DNA from: Ovis canadensis
Taxonomy: Eukaryota > Chordata > Mammalia > Artiodactyla > Bovidae
Direction of reading: 5' to 3'
Length of the DNA: 64,000 nt
Assembly (NCBI RefSeq): GCF_042477335.2
Contig: NC_091260.1
Span: forward strand, 47,077,001-47,141,000
In this document: positions 21,311 to 31,512 of the stretch, piece by piece
How positions within the stretch are numbered: the first letter of the stretch is position 1
Layout: the number at the start of each line of letters is the position of its first letter
The notes under the pieces: model-generated
Databases searched by the model: none
What the model saw: the letters and a program-made list of their open reading frames with translations, nothing else
What the model was told of the DNA's origin: nothing
Program-made: the position numbers and the translations under genes

Positions 21311-21519
21311 CATGAAGTGAAGTGAAGTGAAAGTCACTCGGTCATGTCCGACTCTTTGCAACCCCATGGACTACAGTCCGCAGAATTCTCCAGGCCAGAA
21401 TGCTGGAGTGGGTAGCCTTTCCCTTCTCCAGGAGATCTTCCCAACCTAAGGATTGAACCCAGTTCTTTGAACTGCAGGTGGATTCTTAACCAGCTGAGCC
21501 ACAAGGGAAGCCCATACAC
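21311..21519 (-). mobile_element. Bov-tA SINE, antisense, inside L1
   Basis: Antisense Bov-tA that splits an L1 3' UTR. 9-bp TSD (atacttata at 21302-21310 and 21520-21528). The tail carries three tandem 'gaagt' units. Confidence 0.93.
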
Positions 21520-21645
21520 ATACTTATATCCACTCTTTTTTTTTAGATTCTATTATCACATTAGGTCATTACAGAGTACTGAGTAGAGTTCCCAGGCTGT
21601 ACAGCGGGTTCTTTTTAGTTGTCTATTTTATATACATATTTGTGT
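21520..21645 (-). mobile_element. L1 3' UTR, antisense, right part
   Basis: 'ctcttttttt', 'taggtcattacagagtactg', 'gttgtctattttatatacat' continue the L1 cut at 21310. Confidence 0.75.
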
Positions 21646-21827
21646 CAAAGCTGTGCTTTTTAACCTCTGTGCTGTTCTGCCTCTGTCAGACGATTAAATA
21701 TACAAGAGCTTGGGAACAAGCGCACAACCGTAAGAAGACTGAAAGGAGGGGTTGTAAGAGAAATAATGAGGGAGTTTTAGGGAATCGAAGATATTTAAAT
21801 ATGAAAGAATCTTAACGTTAATGAGGC

Positions 21828-21955
21828 CCAAGCTCTTCATGGCACAAGCGAAGCAAATTGGTCCAAGAGGTTAAATGCCCATGCCAAGGCCACACAGTAT
21901 TGCTGCGAGTGTGCTGGATCCTAGGGTCCCCAGTTCTGGTTCTGGGCCCTCTCTA
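21828..21955 (-). mobile_element. Possible MIR SINE, antisense
   Basis: 'aagaggttaaatgcccatgc', 'aaggccacacagtattgctg' fit a MIR complement but divergence is high. Confidence 0.5.
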
Positions 21956-22364
21956 TAGGCAGGGTGGATGGGAGCAAGTTGTTTGGGGCTCAAGGCAAGT
22001 TGCTTTGTCTCCAAACTCAATTTGAAGACAAAGAGAAAAGAATCTAGGGAGGATCTGCGGCGACTACTGCTGGTATATGAAGTGCTTTATAGACCTTGGT
22101 ATGGCTCTAACTACACCATAACCATCCTTTTTCGTAGCAATCAAATTAGCTTGCCTTTGATGTTGGTGCCTTAGATTCCTTTCACTGTGGTCACTTTGCC
22201 AGGATGATTGGTAGGGAGATAATAGCCATGCCTTTATTCATGAAAACATATGGGACTATTCTAATACTCTGTGTTGTTGTTGCCTAAATATAGTCCCTAC
22301 TTCATTCCAGATTTCCCTGGCAATTTTGCCAATGAGGAAATTAAAATAGAACTTAAGTGACTCA

Positions 22365-22532
22365 TTGTGCCCATCCTTGCATGAGATGCTCCCTTGATAT
22401 CTCCAATTTTCTTGAAAAGACCTTTAGTCTTTCTCATATTGTTTTCCTCTATTTTTTTTTGCATTGTTCATTTAAGAAGGCCTTATTATCTCTTCATGCT
22501 ATTCTATGAAACTGCATTCAGTTGGGTATATC
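22365..22532 (-). mobile_element. BovB LINE, inverted 5' part
   Basis: Antisense to an internal BovB region well upstream of the RT motifs (complement contains 'gcaaaaaaaaatagagg' and 'caagggagcatctcatgcaa'). It is joined head-on to a sense BovB 3' end near 22533, and both lie between one pair of TSDs, so this is one inversion-bearing insertion. Confidence 0.85.
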
Positions 22533-22865
22533 TCTTGAGAATCCCTAGGATTACAAGGAAATCAAGCCAGCCAATCCTAAAGGAAATCAACCCTAATATT
22601 CATTGGAAGGACTACTGCTGAAGCTGAAGCTCCAATATTTTGGTCACCTGATGCAAAGAGTCGTCTCATTGAAAAAGACCCTGATGATGGGAAAATATTG
22701 AGAGCAGGAGGAGAAAGGGGTGGCAGAGGATAAGATGGTTAGATAGCATCACTGACTCAATGGACATGATCTGAGCAAACTCTGGGAGTTAGAGGAGGAC
22801 AGGCTGGAGTCCATGGGGTCACAGAGTCCGACATGATTTACATGACCTAGTGACTGAACAACAAC
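22533..22865 (+). mobile_element. BovB LINE, sense 3' part of an inverted copy
   Basis: Sense BovB 3' end beginning 'cttgagaatccctaggatta' and ending 'gactgaacaacaac'. The 11-bp TSD (aagtgactcat at 22354-22364 and 22866-22876) encloses both this and the inverted part at 22365-22532. Confidence 0.9.
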
Positions 22866-22987
22866 AAGTGACTCATCAATTTTGGGTAAGAAAGTGGGGA
22901 TAGCTAGGAAGTAGTGAAGAGGAAAAGGGAATTAAGTTACCAGAATTAAATTTGGGATATATGTTCTATATTATATAGGCCCAGGGT

Positions 22988-23262
22988 GAATATTCATTGG
23001 AAGGATGATGCTGAAGCTGAAACTCCAGTAGTTTGACCACCTGATGTGAAGAACTGACTCATTAGAAAAGACCCTGATGCTGGGAAATATTGAAGTCAGG
23101 AGAAGGGGACGACAGAGGATGAGATAGTTGGATGGCATCACTGGCTCGATGGACATGAGTTTGAGCAAGCTTCGGAGTTGGTGATGGACAAAGAAGCCTG
23201 GCTTGTGGCAGTCCATGAAGTCACAAAGAGTAAGACATGACTGAGCGACTGAACTGAACAGA
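22988..23262 (+). mobile_element. BovB LINE 3' end
   Basis: Diverged BovB 3' ~275 bp in sense ('gaatattcattggaagg', 'gatgctgggaaatattgaag'), ending 'gactgaactgaac'. Only about 110 bp from the preceding BovB; each has its own 3' terminus. Confidence 0.92.
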
Positions 23263-23580
23263 GGGAGACATAAACCCATTGATAGGACATGAATTTATAA
23301 ATTTCTTAAGAGTACCTGAATGGGGCATCCAGCTTCATACTTTCCCTAGGGTCAGAGGAATGCCTCCAGAAATCTTTAACCTAGTTTTAGACTTCTAAAA
23401 CTGGGTAGGAATTACCTTCGCCTTGGGAAGAAGAGGTGGTACTTCCTTTCTGAGACCTCCTTCTTAGGGCAACTAATACATGATTTGGGCTGCTTACGTC
23501 ACTGCTAGGCCCAGATCCAAAGGAGGATTAGAAATCAGAAGTACATGGCTCAGTACCCTGACCTGAACTTTATTTAGTGC
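23263..23580. other. No recognised feature
   Basis: Unassigned spacer. Confidence 0.45.
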
Positions 23581-23583
23581 AGT

Positions 23584-23789
23584 AGTCCTAGTCGCTCAGT
23601 CGTGTCCAGCTCTTTGTGACCCCATGCACTGCAGCCCTCCAGGCTCCTCTGTCCCTGGGCTTCTCTAGGCAAGAATACTGAAATGGGTTACCTTTCCCTT
23701 CTTCCGGAGATATTCCCAACCCAGGGAATGAACCTGGGTCTCCTTCATTGCAGGCAGATTCTTTACCATCTGAGCCACTGGGGAATATC
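23584..23789 (-). mobile_element. Bov-tA SINE, antisense
   Basis: Antisense Bov-tA: 'ctcagtcgtgtccagctctt' to the tRNA head 'gagccactggggaa'. No clear TSD. Confidence 0.92.
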
Positions 23790-24545
23790 AATACAAATGA
23801 TGCGTACTGCTCTTATTTATTTCTCATTAAACTTATTCTCTATGTTCACAACTTGGCTACTCAGGCTGGCCCATCCCTGCTGTAATGTTGTGGGACACCA
23901 TTTTCTCTGAGGTACTGTCCCCCTATCCACTTTCATGGAGTTGGTGTGAGAGAGCAGATGATTAAAAATCAGATGGTGCTCCTGTGGTATTATCATCACG
24001 TGTGTTTCACGGAACCTGAAGTCTAGGATAATTTCCCAGACGTTATGACTAGTGAGAAATTCTCTTACAGTCTGGTTTTTGCAGCATTCCTTGAACAAAG
24101 CCGGGAATTTATCTGGCATCTGTTTTCCATGGAACTCAAGGTAATTAACAGATGTGATCTAATTATTTTCCTAAATCCCTGGATGTTGTAGCAGGGAGTG
24201 GGCCATATCCGCCTCATAGAAATGTTGGATCACCAGGATTGAGGTGAAAGGTTCCCTCCAGATCATGTCTTTCTGGTAGAAGCTTGAGACTTCTTGCCTT
24301 TCATGCAAGTTTCTTGGTGACCTTGACTTCACAGGGCAAGGTGTGGTAGTGGTATATCTCAGTCTCCTAAAGATAAACTTTCCCTCAGAGGATTGTCATC
24401 GTCTATAATACTATAAAGACAGTGGAACAGGGATGGATTTCTCAAGGTATACACTATTTGCTCACAGAGTAAAATAAAATTGGGAAGTGGAGCCAGATAG
24501 TCTAGAATTTCTTACATACACATGCCCTTTTAAGTATTGAAAACA
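23790..24545. other. No recognised feature
   Basis: A 100-codon frame on the minus strand (23817-24119) has no recognisable domain and its composition looks random. Confidence 0.4.
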
Positions 24546-24549
24546 ATAG

Positions 24550-24722
24550 TAAGTGGATAAGCAACAAGGTCTTGGTGTATGGCCCAGGGAACTACATTCA
24601 TTGTGATAAATTACAATGAAAGAATATGAAAAAGAATATACATGTATAACTGAATCTCTTTGCTGTACAGTAGAAATTAACATAAATCAACTACATGTCA
24701 ATGAAATTAATAAATTTTTAAA
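24550..24722 (+). mobile_element. L1 3' UTR tail, diverged
   Basis: 'aagcaacaaggtcttggtgt', 'ggcccagggaactacattca', 'catgtcaatgaaattaataa' is an older L1 3' end in sense. Confidence 0.75.
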
Positions 24723-25400
24723 AAGAAGCTGAGAGGCAGGATGATGTGACTGAGGCTTATAATTAGGGCAAGTATATGATTTATCTTGTAAAACCTGACT
24801 CTCTGAGGATGGAAAAGGGTCCTATTACCCTACAGAAGGCTTAGCGTGGGACTGCCCTGGGTAAACCAGAGTTCAGTAATCACTCTGCTTTACGTGGTGG
24901 GGGCAGTGGGGTATTATCTCCTGGAGTTGAGTGTTTGGCAATTTCGTTCATTAAGCTAATAAGTCCTATTGTAGATGCTGTTGAGAGAAACAGATATACA
25001 GTAGTTTTATATCTCTCCTGTCCTCAAGCATCTGTGAAAGACACCTGTTACTAAAAGTCAAAATAATGCTGGTATATTCTTATCTATTTTGCTCTGTTCT
25101 CATGGTTTTAGTCTCTATCAGCACTTCCTTATCTGAAAGGAAATGCTGTAACAATGTTGTTAAGCTGATTTAGTGAGATAAGCTTTACAGAAAGTCAGTC
25201 CTCTTTATACCATATTCTTCTTTTAAAATATATTCCAATTGATTATACAAATGATTTCAATGATATTCTTATGGACTATAACAATCCTATGTCTGATAGA
25301 AATATTTTAATGGTAAAATAAGTTTTTTACAAAATTATCTTCATTCAATGTAAGTTAGTGTATTACTTTGTGTAGTGCTTTCAAGTTTACAAGTTAAATA
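24723..25400. other. No recognised feature
   Basis: AT-rich, unassigned. Confidence 0.45.
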
Positions 25401-25404
25401 GCAT

Positions 25405-25525
25405 AAATACTCTCTCAAATATCCACCAGGGCAGGGACCTTCTCTGCCTTATTTATAAGAAGAGCTCTAGGACCTAGAACAATGTCTGGCACATAGAGGC
25501 TACTCAGAAAATGTTTGGATACATT
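25405..25525 (+). mobile_element. L2 LINE 3' end
   Basis: 'ccaccagggcagggaccttc', 'acaatgtctggcacatagag', 'ctactcagaaaatgtttgga' is the characteristic L2 terminal sequence. Confidence 0.75.
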
Positions 25526-25802
25526 TCCTATATTTATTTATTTTGTTCACAGAATCATTCATTCAAATGAAATGTTACACATGTTGAACAAACAGAACTG
25601 ATTATAGTAGAATTTTCATGGCTAAAAGGAAGGCTTGGTCTTGAGCCAATACTTCCTCTTCTTTTAACCCCCATCTTTTGGAGCAGATATGAAAACTACT
25701 CATCAAAGATATGGAATTATGTAGATAGAATATCAGACCACATAAAGTCAGAGAGCTCATTTCATCTGTAGATGAAGAAATTGGAGCCCAATGTGTCTAA
25801 AT

Positions 25803-25860
25803 ATTGGGTTGGCCAAAAAGTTCATTTGGATTTCTCTGTAAGCTGATACAGAAAAACCAG
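25803..25860 (+). mobile_element. Mariner-family MITE fragment
   Basis: Left terminus 'ttgggttggccaaaaagttc' is preceded by TA and followed by a decayed hairpin centre ('agctgatacagaaaaacc'). The right inverted repeat is lost, so only half the element is preserved. Confidence 0.75.
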
Positions 25861-26145
25861 TGAAATGTCAGACGTCACTTGTTGTGTGACATGGCCAGGA
25901 TAGGCATTCATGTCTCTTGGCTCCAGGGTAGAGGCTTTCCTATTAAAGCTAGAGCTAGATTAAGGGCAGTGAGAGGTAAGTTGGCCAGACAGCTCTGGAG
26001 AAATCTAATTGATCAGTACATTACTGAAAAAGTAACTTAGATGGAAGAAATTATATGTACCAGAATTCTTCCTAGAGTACTATCACATTTAGTTGGAAGA
26101 GGGAGGTAAGGAGATAACAACTATTTTGATAAGTTATGTGCGTGA
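25861..26145. other. No recognised feature
   Basis: Unassigned sequence. Confidence 0.4.
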
Positions 26146-26149
26146 AAGT

Positions 26150-26358
26150 CATGTGCTTAGTCACTCAGTCGTGTCCAACTCTATGCGACTTCATGGACTA
26201 TAGCCCACCAGGCTCCTCTGTTCATGGGATTCTCCAGGCAAGAATACTGGAGTGGGTAGCCATTCCCTTCTCCAGGCAATCTACCCGACACTGGGATCAA
26301 ACCTGCATCTCCTGAACTGTAGGCTAATTCTTTACTCTCTGAGCCACCAGGGAAGCCC
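26150..26358 (-). mobile_element. Bov-tA SINE, antisense
   Basis: Antisense Bov-tA with head at right ('gagccaccagggaagccc'). Possible TSD 'gtgcgtgaaa' / 'gtgtgtttgaaa', imperfect. Confidence 0.92.
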
Positions 26359-26885
26359 AAATGGTGTGTTTGAAAAACTGCCAACAAATAGTCCTGGAAC
26401 TGCTTTCAAGAGTGATGGATCAGGGTTTTTGTGTCATTGATTTGAGTTTGCAGATCTGGGGACAGACTTACTGATTGAGGAATTGAGGAGAGAGGTTTCT
26501 TTCAAATAAATGTTAAATAATTGTTTAAAGAATTTCAGTTTAGAAAGGGTGCTAAATAGTTAACCACCCAGGACTTAAAAATCTGGGTCCAGTCTAGATG
26601 ACTGAACTCTGATTATCTCATTTGTGAATCAGAAATTCAAACTCTTCCCCTTAGAAACAGAAGTTTATCAGATTGTGATACTATAATCATATAAACTGAC
26701 AAGAATTTAAGGTTTTTTTTTTTCCCCCCAATATCATCCTCACTGAAAGAAGGTAAAAATATATGACCCTGGTAATAACTTTAAAAGAATTGGACCAAAA
26801 ATTTGGGCCATTCAAAAAAGTTTAAAATTGACTTCTGTTTGAAAAAATCAATTAATCAATATTACTGTATACTTCTCATGCTGTT
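26359..26885. other. No recognised feature
   Basis: AT-rich with a T9/C6 tract near 26711-26728; otherwise unassigned. Confidence 0.45.
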
Positions 26886-26966
26886 ATGGTAGTGCTTTTC
26901 AATATTTTTGATTACTGCAGGCTTTAAGAAATACATTAGCTATCACAACCAGTACTCAAGTATGTA

Positions 26967-27018
26967 TTTGACCAAAACAAACATTTCAAACCTTTGACCA
27001 AAACAAACTTTTCAAATG
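26967..27018. repeat. Tandem 26-bp duplication
   Basis: Two adjacent 26-bp units (26967-26992 and 26993-27018), each starting 'tttgaccaaaacaaac', matching at about 23 positions. Confidence 0.85.
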
Positions 27019-27035
27019 AAACGTTTGAAAAGTTT
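27005..27035. repeat. Perfect 12-bp inverted repeat, 7-nt loop
   Basis: Arm 'aaacttttcaaa' (27005-27016), loop 27017-27023, arm 'tttgaaaagttt' (27024-27035). Partly overlaps the second tandem unit. Confidence 0.9.
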
Positions 27036-27435
27036 ATGAAGTGTCCCTTACCTTTACTATGTATTACACTCTGGTGGTTTTTATTCTATTCTATTTTGTT
27101 TAAAAACTGCTGGTCATGAGCCACTAAAGTGATTTTATGACTCTCTGATGGATCATTACACAAAATTTGAGAAACAGTAGTGTAAACGATGCAAGAGGAA
27201 TCAAAGGTAAGTTTCCTGAAGAAGAGGGACTTGTGGTCTATTTGTGGAGAGAAAACGAACTTACAAAACTTTGAGTGTATTTTAAGACTACGATTAATTA
27301 GTTGCTGAACTGCATGATGTGATTAAGAATGATGGATGTTCAGTTTTTATTAGTATGTTCTCTGTATTGAAATAAATAGATCTAAGATAAAGAAGACAAT
27401 TTTTTAAAAAGTATGCTTATTTGAAACTGTGTTTC

Positions 27436-27945
27436 ATGTTTCAAAGATCCATCTTTTTATATAGTCTTACATCTCTGAGGCTGGGAAATTATCTTACACT
27501 GATGACATTTTACAATTACTACCTTTGGGCAGCTCATTCATTTATCATTGCCTGGGCATGTGCAATCTCGGTTATCCTTGCTGGTAGCATGATTGGACAA
27601 CTGAAACCTTTTGCCATTTTAATCTATAAGCCATTTGAAGAAGAAATATTATTCTTTTCTGATAAGGAATTCAGTCTGGTAAAATCAGGTAAGTGTCAGA
27701 ATCAAAATTTGCAGAATGTTGTTAGTGACTTGGAGAAAAATCTTAAAAGCCACAATGGTACAGACTTCCAAAATAAAAGGCTTAACACAAATGTCAATGT
27801 AATATGGAAAACACTAACAACAATAATGGAACCAAAAGGTCATTTAGAAGAGCTGGACTCTAAATTTGAAGAAGTTTTAGGGTTTTCTTCACCAATTAAT
27901 TTTGCTTACATATCCTTCTTTTATTTATGTGTGAAGGATTTATAA
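27436..27945 (+). other. Orphan open reading frame, possible exon or gene relic
   Basis: Open from the first ATG at 27436 for 169 codons (open from 27421 without an ATG), outside any repeat I recognise. Product unidentified. Around frame residues 33-60 is a likely membrane helix ('YYLWAAHSFIIAWACAISVI'), followed by an acidic 'PFEEEILFFSDKEFSLVK' stretch and a polar, Asn/Lys-rich C-terminal half. Position 27688/27689 is a consensus splice donor (aaatcag|gtaagt) and 27463-27464 an acceptor-like 'tttttatatag', defining a 224-bp internal exon candidate (27465-27688). Against: AT-rich codons, no start context, no neighbouring exons recognised. I rough-estimate such a length is unlikely but not excluded by chance. 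Confidence 0.3.
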
Positions 27946-28104
27946 TAAAAAGACTATGCTTAAATAAGTCTAAGAGAGCTTTTCAGGGAGACTTACAAAA
28001 TACAATTTCTAAGTGATGTGAAAGCGTGTCATTGTTTAATTGCAACATTCTTTCTTATTAGCACATTAAATACTAATTTCATCTTACACTTACCATCAGT
28101 CATA

Positions 28105-28400
28105 AGAAAATACAATTTAAAACCACAGTGTGAAACCACTACCTACCTACTAGAATAGCTAAAATTAAAAGATTGACAAGTCAGTTGGTGTGGGTACAGC
28201 ACAACTGGAACATTGCTGATAGGAATGTAAAAATATACAGTAACTTTGGAAAATAGTTTGTTGCTTTCTTAAAAAGTTTAACACACATTTAGCATGTGTC
28301 TCAGCAGTTATATTTATGGGTACTTGACAAAGAGAAATGAAAACACAGACTTGCATGCAGATGTTCATAGTAGCCCACAGCTGGAAATAACCCAAATGTT
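28105..28400 (+). mobile_element. Old L1 ORF2 fragment
   Basis: Sense L1M-like ORF2: 'tgaaaccactacctacctac', 'tggaacattgctgataggaa', 'gcatgcagatgttcatagta', 'ctggaaataacccaaatg'. Many stops. Ends where BovB begins. Confidence 0.75.
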
Positions 28401-28743
28401 GTTGCTTTTGAACTGTGGTGTTGGAGAAGACTCTGGAGATCAAACCAGTCAATCCTAAAGGAAATCAGTCCTAAATATTCATTGGAAGGACTGATACTGA
28501 AACTCCAATACTTTGACTACCTCATGCGAAGAACTGACTCCTTGGGAAAGACCCTGATGCTGGGAAAAATTGAAGGCAGGAGGAGAAGGGGATAACAGAG
28601 GATGAGATGGTTGGATGGCATCATTGACTCTATGGACATGAGCTAGAGCCAGCTCCAAGAGTTAGTGATGGACAGGGAAGCCTGGCTTGCTGCAGTCCAT
28701 GGGACTGCAGAGTCAGACATGACTGAGCAACTGAACTGAACTG
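28401..28743 (+). mobile_element. BovB LINE 3' end
   Basis: About 340 bp of BovB 3' sequence in sense, starting 'gcttttgaactgtggtgttg' and ending (gaact)n. Abuts the L1 fragment; no firm TSD. Confidence 0.93.
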
Positions 28744-29130
28744 TGGTTATGAGCTCAGGGCTATGAAGAGTTGGGGTAAGGAGGTCCACACCTTGGAATA
28801 GAAAGCTATTTTGACACTGAATTTTTGATGCATGTTGTTTTGTGTAATAAACTGTATTTACAGATGTCCCAATGGCCATGAATGGGCTGAAGAGGAGGCC
28901 CTCTTGGCATCAGGTGACTTGTTCCTAAGAGCCAGGTAGAAGCAAGAGTTCCTTGGGACTGAGTCAAGGTGGGAGAGAGTGGGTTCGTAGGGACCCCTTC
29001 CTGGTATTGACAGAGGCCAGTAGCTTCTGAATGTGGAAATGGAATTGTTCCAAGGCTAAAGGCTTCTGAACTCTAGATCCTGAGCACAGGGACTTTATCT
29101 TTTCCATTGAGGGTTTAGTAGAAGTTTCTT
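28744..29130. other. No recognised feature
   Basis: Slightly more GC-rich than its surroundings; unassigned. Confidence 0.4.
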
Positions 29131-29134
29131 TCCT

Positions 29135-29305
29135 GAGTAATCACTACATACTAAGGGGTTTTGATATTTTGTCCCATGTAGTTTTCACAACCACCTCATG
29201 GGACTAGTCTTTCTCATTTCTGTTTCAGAGATAAAGAAGCTGAAACCTAAAAAGGCTGAGGCTCTTGCCCAAAGCCACATAGCTAGCTGGTTAGTGAAAA
29301 CTTGG
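29135..29305 (-). mobile_element. MIR SINE, antisense
   Basis: 'cacaaccacctcatgggact', 'gagataaagaagctgaaacc', 'cttgcccaaagccacatagc' is the complement of MIR. Confidence 0.75.
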
Positions 29306-29930
29306 GCTAATTTAACTGTAGCATGGGGTATTTACTTTTGTTTGATTTGTGAAAAAGAGACAGTATCTTCAACTGGAATAAGAGAAAGGAATCTGTTCTC
29401 ATCATCCATGTTTCCTTGTAAATTAATTTTTTCAGCTTCATTTTCCTCAAAATTGTAAAGGGTCTCAATCCTCTCTCTCCTATTGTGATGTAAGACCTTG
29501 GACAAGTCTTCCTTTTCCTATAAGAAGAAAAAAGTTACCTGGAGAAACTTGAGCAACAGGACTGATCTTATAAAGCTTTTGAAGAAGTCAAATGGAGAGA
29601 ATGTGGGTAAAGCTTTGAACAAAGCTGAGACCTCAGATTGTTTATACTGTTACTACTCTATTTAGAGAATTTTTTCACATGCAAAGGGAGGTGGGGACGG
29701 AAGTTTGTATGTGGAAATATTTCCTCTTACTTCTTGTACTTAACCTAGCTGACCAGAGAGATGGAGGTATGATATTTTTGACTTGAAAAAATTCTTCCAA
29801 CTTCCTTAATTTCTGTTTTGTGGGTAGAGAGATGAATTTAGAGAAAATTTAGTAGCCATGAAGATTATTGACTAAAGTCCTATAGAAATTATGTTGCTTT
29901 CTTTTGATCTGGTTTGGTTAAAAACAATTG
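29306..29930. other. No recognised feature
   Basis: Unassigned AT-rich DNA. Confidence 0.45.
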
Positions 29931-29949
29931 GAGGATTGACGTATACACA

Positions 29950-30181
29950 TTGCGTGCCTGCAAAGTCACTTTAGTCATGTCCAATCCTTTGCAACCCTAT
30001 GTACTGTAGCCCTTCAGGCTCCTCTGTCCATGGGATTCTCCAGGCAAGAATATTGGAATGGCTTGCCACGCCCTTCTTCAAGGGATTGGTGATGTTCCCA
30101 ACCCAGGGATTGAACCCGCATCTCCTGTGGCTCCTGCTTTGCACCCGGATTCTTTTCTACTGAGCCACTAGGGAAACCCCA
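29950..30181 (-). mobile_element. Bov-tA SINE, antisense, inside L1
   Basis: Antisense Bov-tA in an L1 3' end. TSD tatacaca at 29942-29949 and 30182-30189. Contains an extra block ('attggtgatg' near 30085) in the middle of the body. Confidence 0.9.
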
Positions 30182-30370
30182 TATACACACTACTGTATAT
30201 TAAATAGATAACTAATAAGAACCTGCTGTATAGCACAGGGGACTCTACTCAATACTCTGTAATGGCCTATATATATATATATGTAACTGATTCACTTTTC
30301 TGTACACCTCACCTCAAACTAACACAACATTGTAAATTAACTATGCTTCAATAAAATTTAAAAAAATTAA
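30182..30370 (+). mobile_element. L1 3' UTR tail
   Basis: 'taaatagataactaataaga', 'gctgtatagcacaggggact', (TA)n, 'aactatgcttcaataaaatt': a sense L1 end that includes the short flank before the SINE at about 29930. Confidence 0.85.
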
Positions 30371-31385
30371 AGAATAGCCCTTTGTTGTCATTCAGTGTTG
30401 AAATAGAAACCATAACTAGAGTTTTGAAACATGAAATGTGTTAGTATTTGTGTATTTAAATCAGTAATTTTTTTGTGTTGTGCAGATGAGGCACGACCAA
30501 TCTCCCTTTGCTCCACTTTTTATTTTGGTATTGAAATAAAAAGGAAAGGCTATAATAGTTAAATATCATCTATTAAAATAATTAGATGATATCATCTAAT
30601 ATCATCTAATAAAATAACAACTTTGAAGACTAATATTCAAGTTGTCAGTATATAGCATTTGAATGCAATATTTAAAACATTCTTAATACATGACATCTTA
30701 CAGATCAATTTGATGCAAGAAATTCCTGCGTGGTAGACCTGTAGAACTGGTCTGCTATAGAAATAGATCGTCCCATTGGTTCATTTGCAGTTAAAAGACC
30801 TATGTTAATAGTACAGCCTCCATTTAGAATTTTGAATCCCACAAGCATTTATTGCAAAGCATTATGTTGCAGTGAAAGAAAGATGACTAAAAATCTAGTC
30901 TTTGTGCAAAGTAGTAATTTAAGAAAGGGAAAAGGAGAAGAAGACCACCATATCTACACACTGATGGAAAAAAGAAAAATCTGGGCTGTATGCTGGGCAA
31001 AGAGCTCTATTATATAGGTTGATGATGGCAACAGCTTTGCCTGAGGCTCTTCTAGGTGTTAAGCATGTATGACCGCTGGGACCTCATGTGGAATCACCTT
31101 CTGGCGGGGCTTACCTTCCCCAAATACTTTCCGTTTAGTTGAACCAAGTTTAGGCAGACGAGTTTGCCTCTCTTGGTGATGTTTTTGTCTAATTGGGGTT
31201 CAGTGGTTTTACTGTAGCAATTTGTTTTATGGTTTGAGTTCTGCCCTTGATTATGTAATTTTTGAACTATTTTACCATGTTCACTTCCCTTTTCTTCTCT
31301 TTTTGAAATGAAGATGAAGTGTGTATAGTGGTGAGAGGCGTACAGAGTGAAAATGGAAAGAAATGGAATTTACAGTTATATAAAG
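30371..31385. other. Mostly unassigned; short AT-rich repeats
   Basis: Contains a small 'atatcatctaa' iteration at 30565-30612. The 30802-31017 frame lacks recognisable motifs. Confidence 0.45.
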
Positions 31386-31387
31386 TG

Positions 31388-31512
31388 AAGGAAGAGAGTA
31401 TGGCAACCCACTCCAGTATTCTTGCCTGGAGAACCCCATGGACAAAGGAGCCTGGTGGGCTACAGTCCATAGAGTCGCAAAGAGTCAGACATGACTGAAG
31501 CAACTTAGCATG
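31388..31512 (+). mobile_element. Headless Bov-A SINE monomer
   Basis: One sense Bov-A unit without tRNA head, from 'agagtatggcaacccactc' to 'gaagcaacttagcatgcac'. Confidence 0.9.

Larger units (their letters stand above)
26890..27178 (+). mobile_element. Possible old hAT-like element
   Basis: Ends look like degenerate inverted repeats: 'agtgcttttcaa' at left, 'tttgagaaacagt' at right. The interior ('aactgctggtcatgagccac', 'gatggatcattacac') resembles a dispersed mammalian repeat I cannot name. No 8-bp TSD seen. Confidence 0.4.

Noticed and set aside
23817..24119. 100-codon minus-strand frame
   Set aside because: Length is near chance expectation for the window and there is no recognisable motif.
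27421..27945. Orphan frame as a confirmed gene
   Set aside because: Kept only as a candidate: no recognised family, no polyadenylation or promoter context, and AT-rich codon use.
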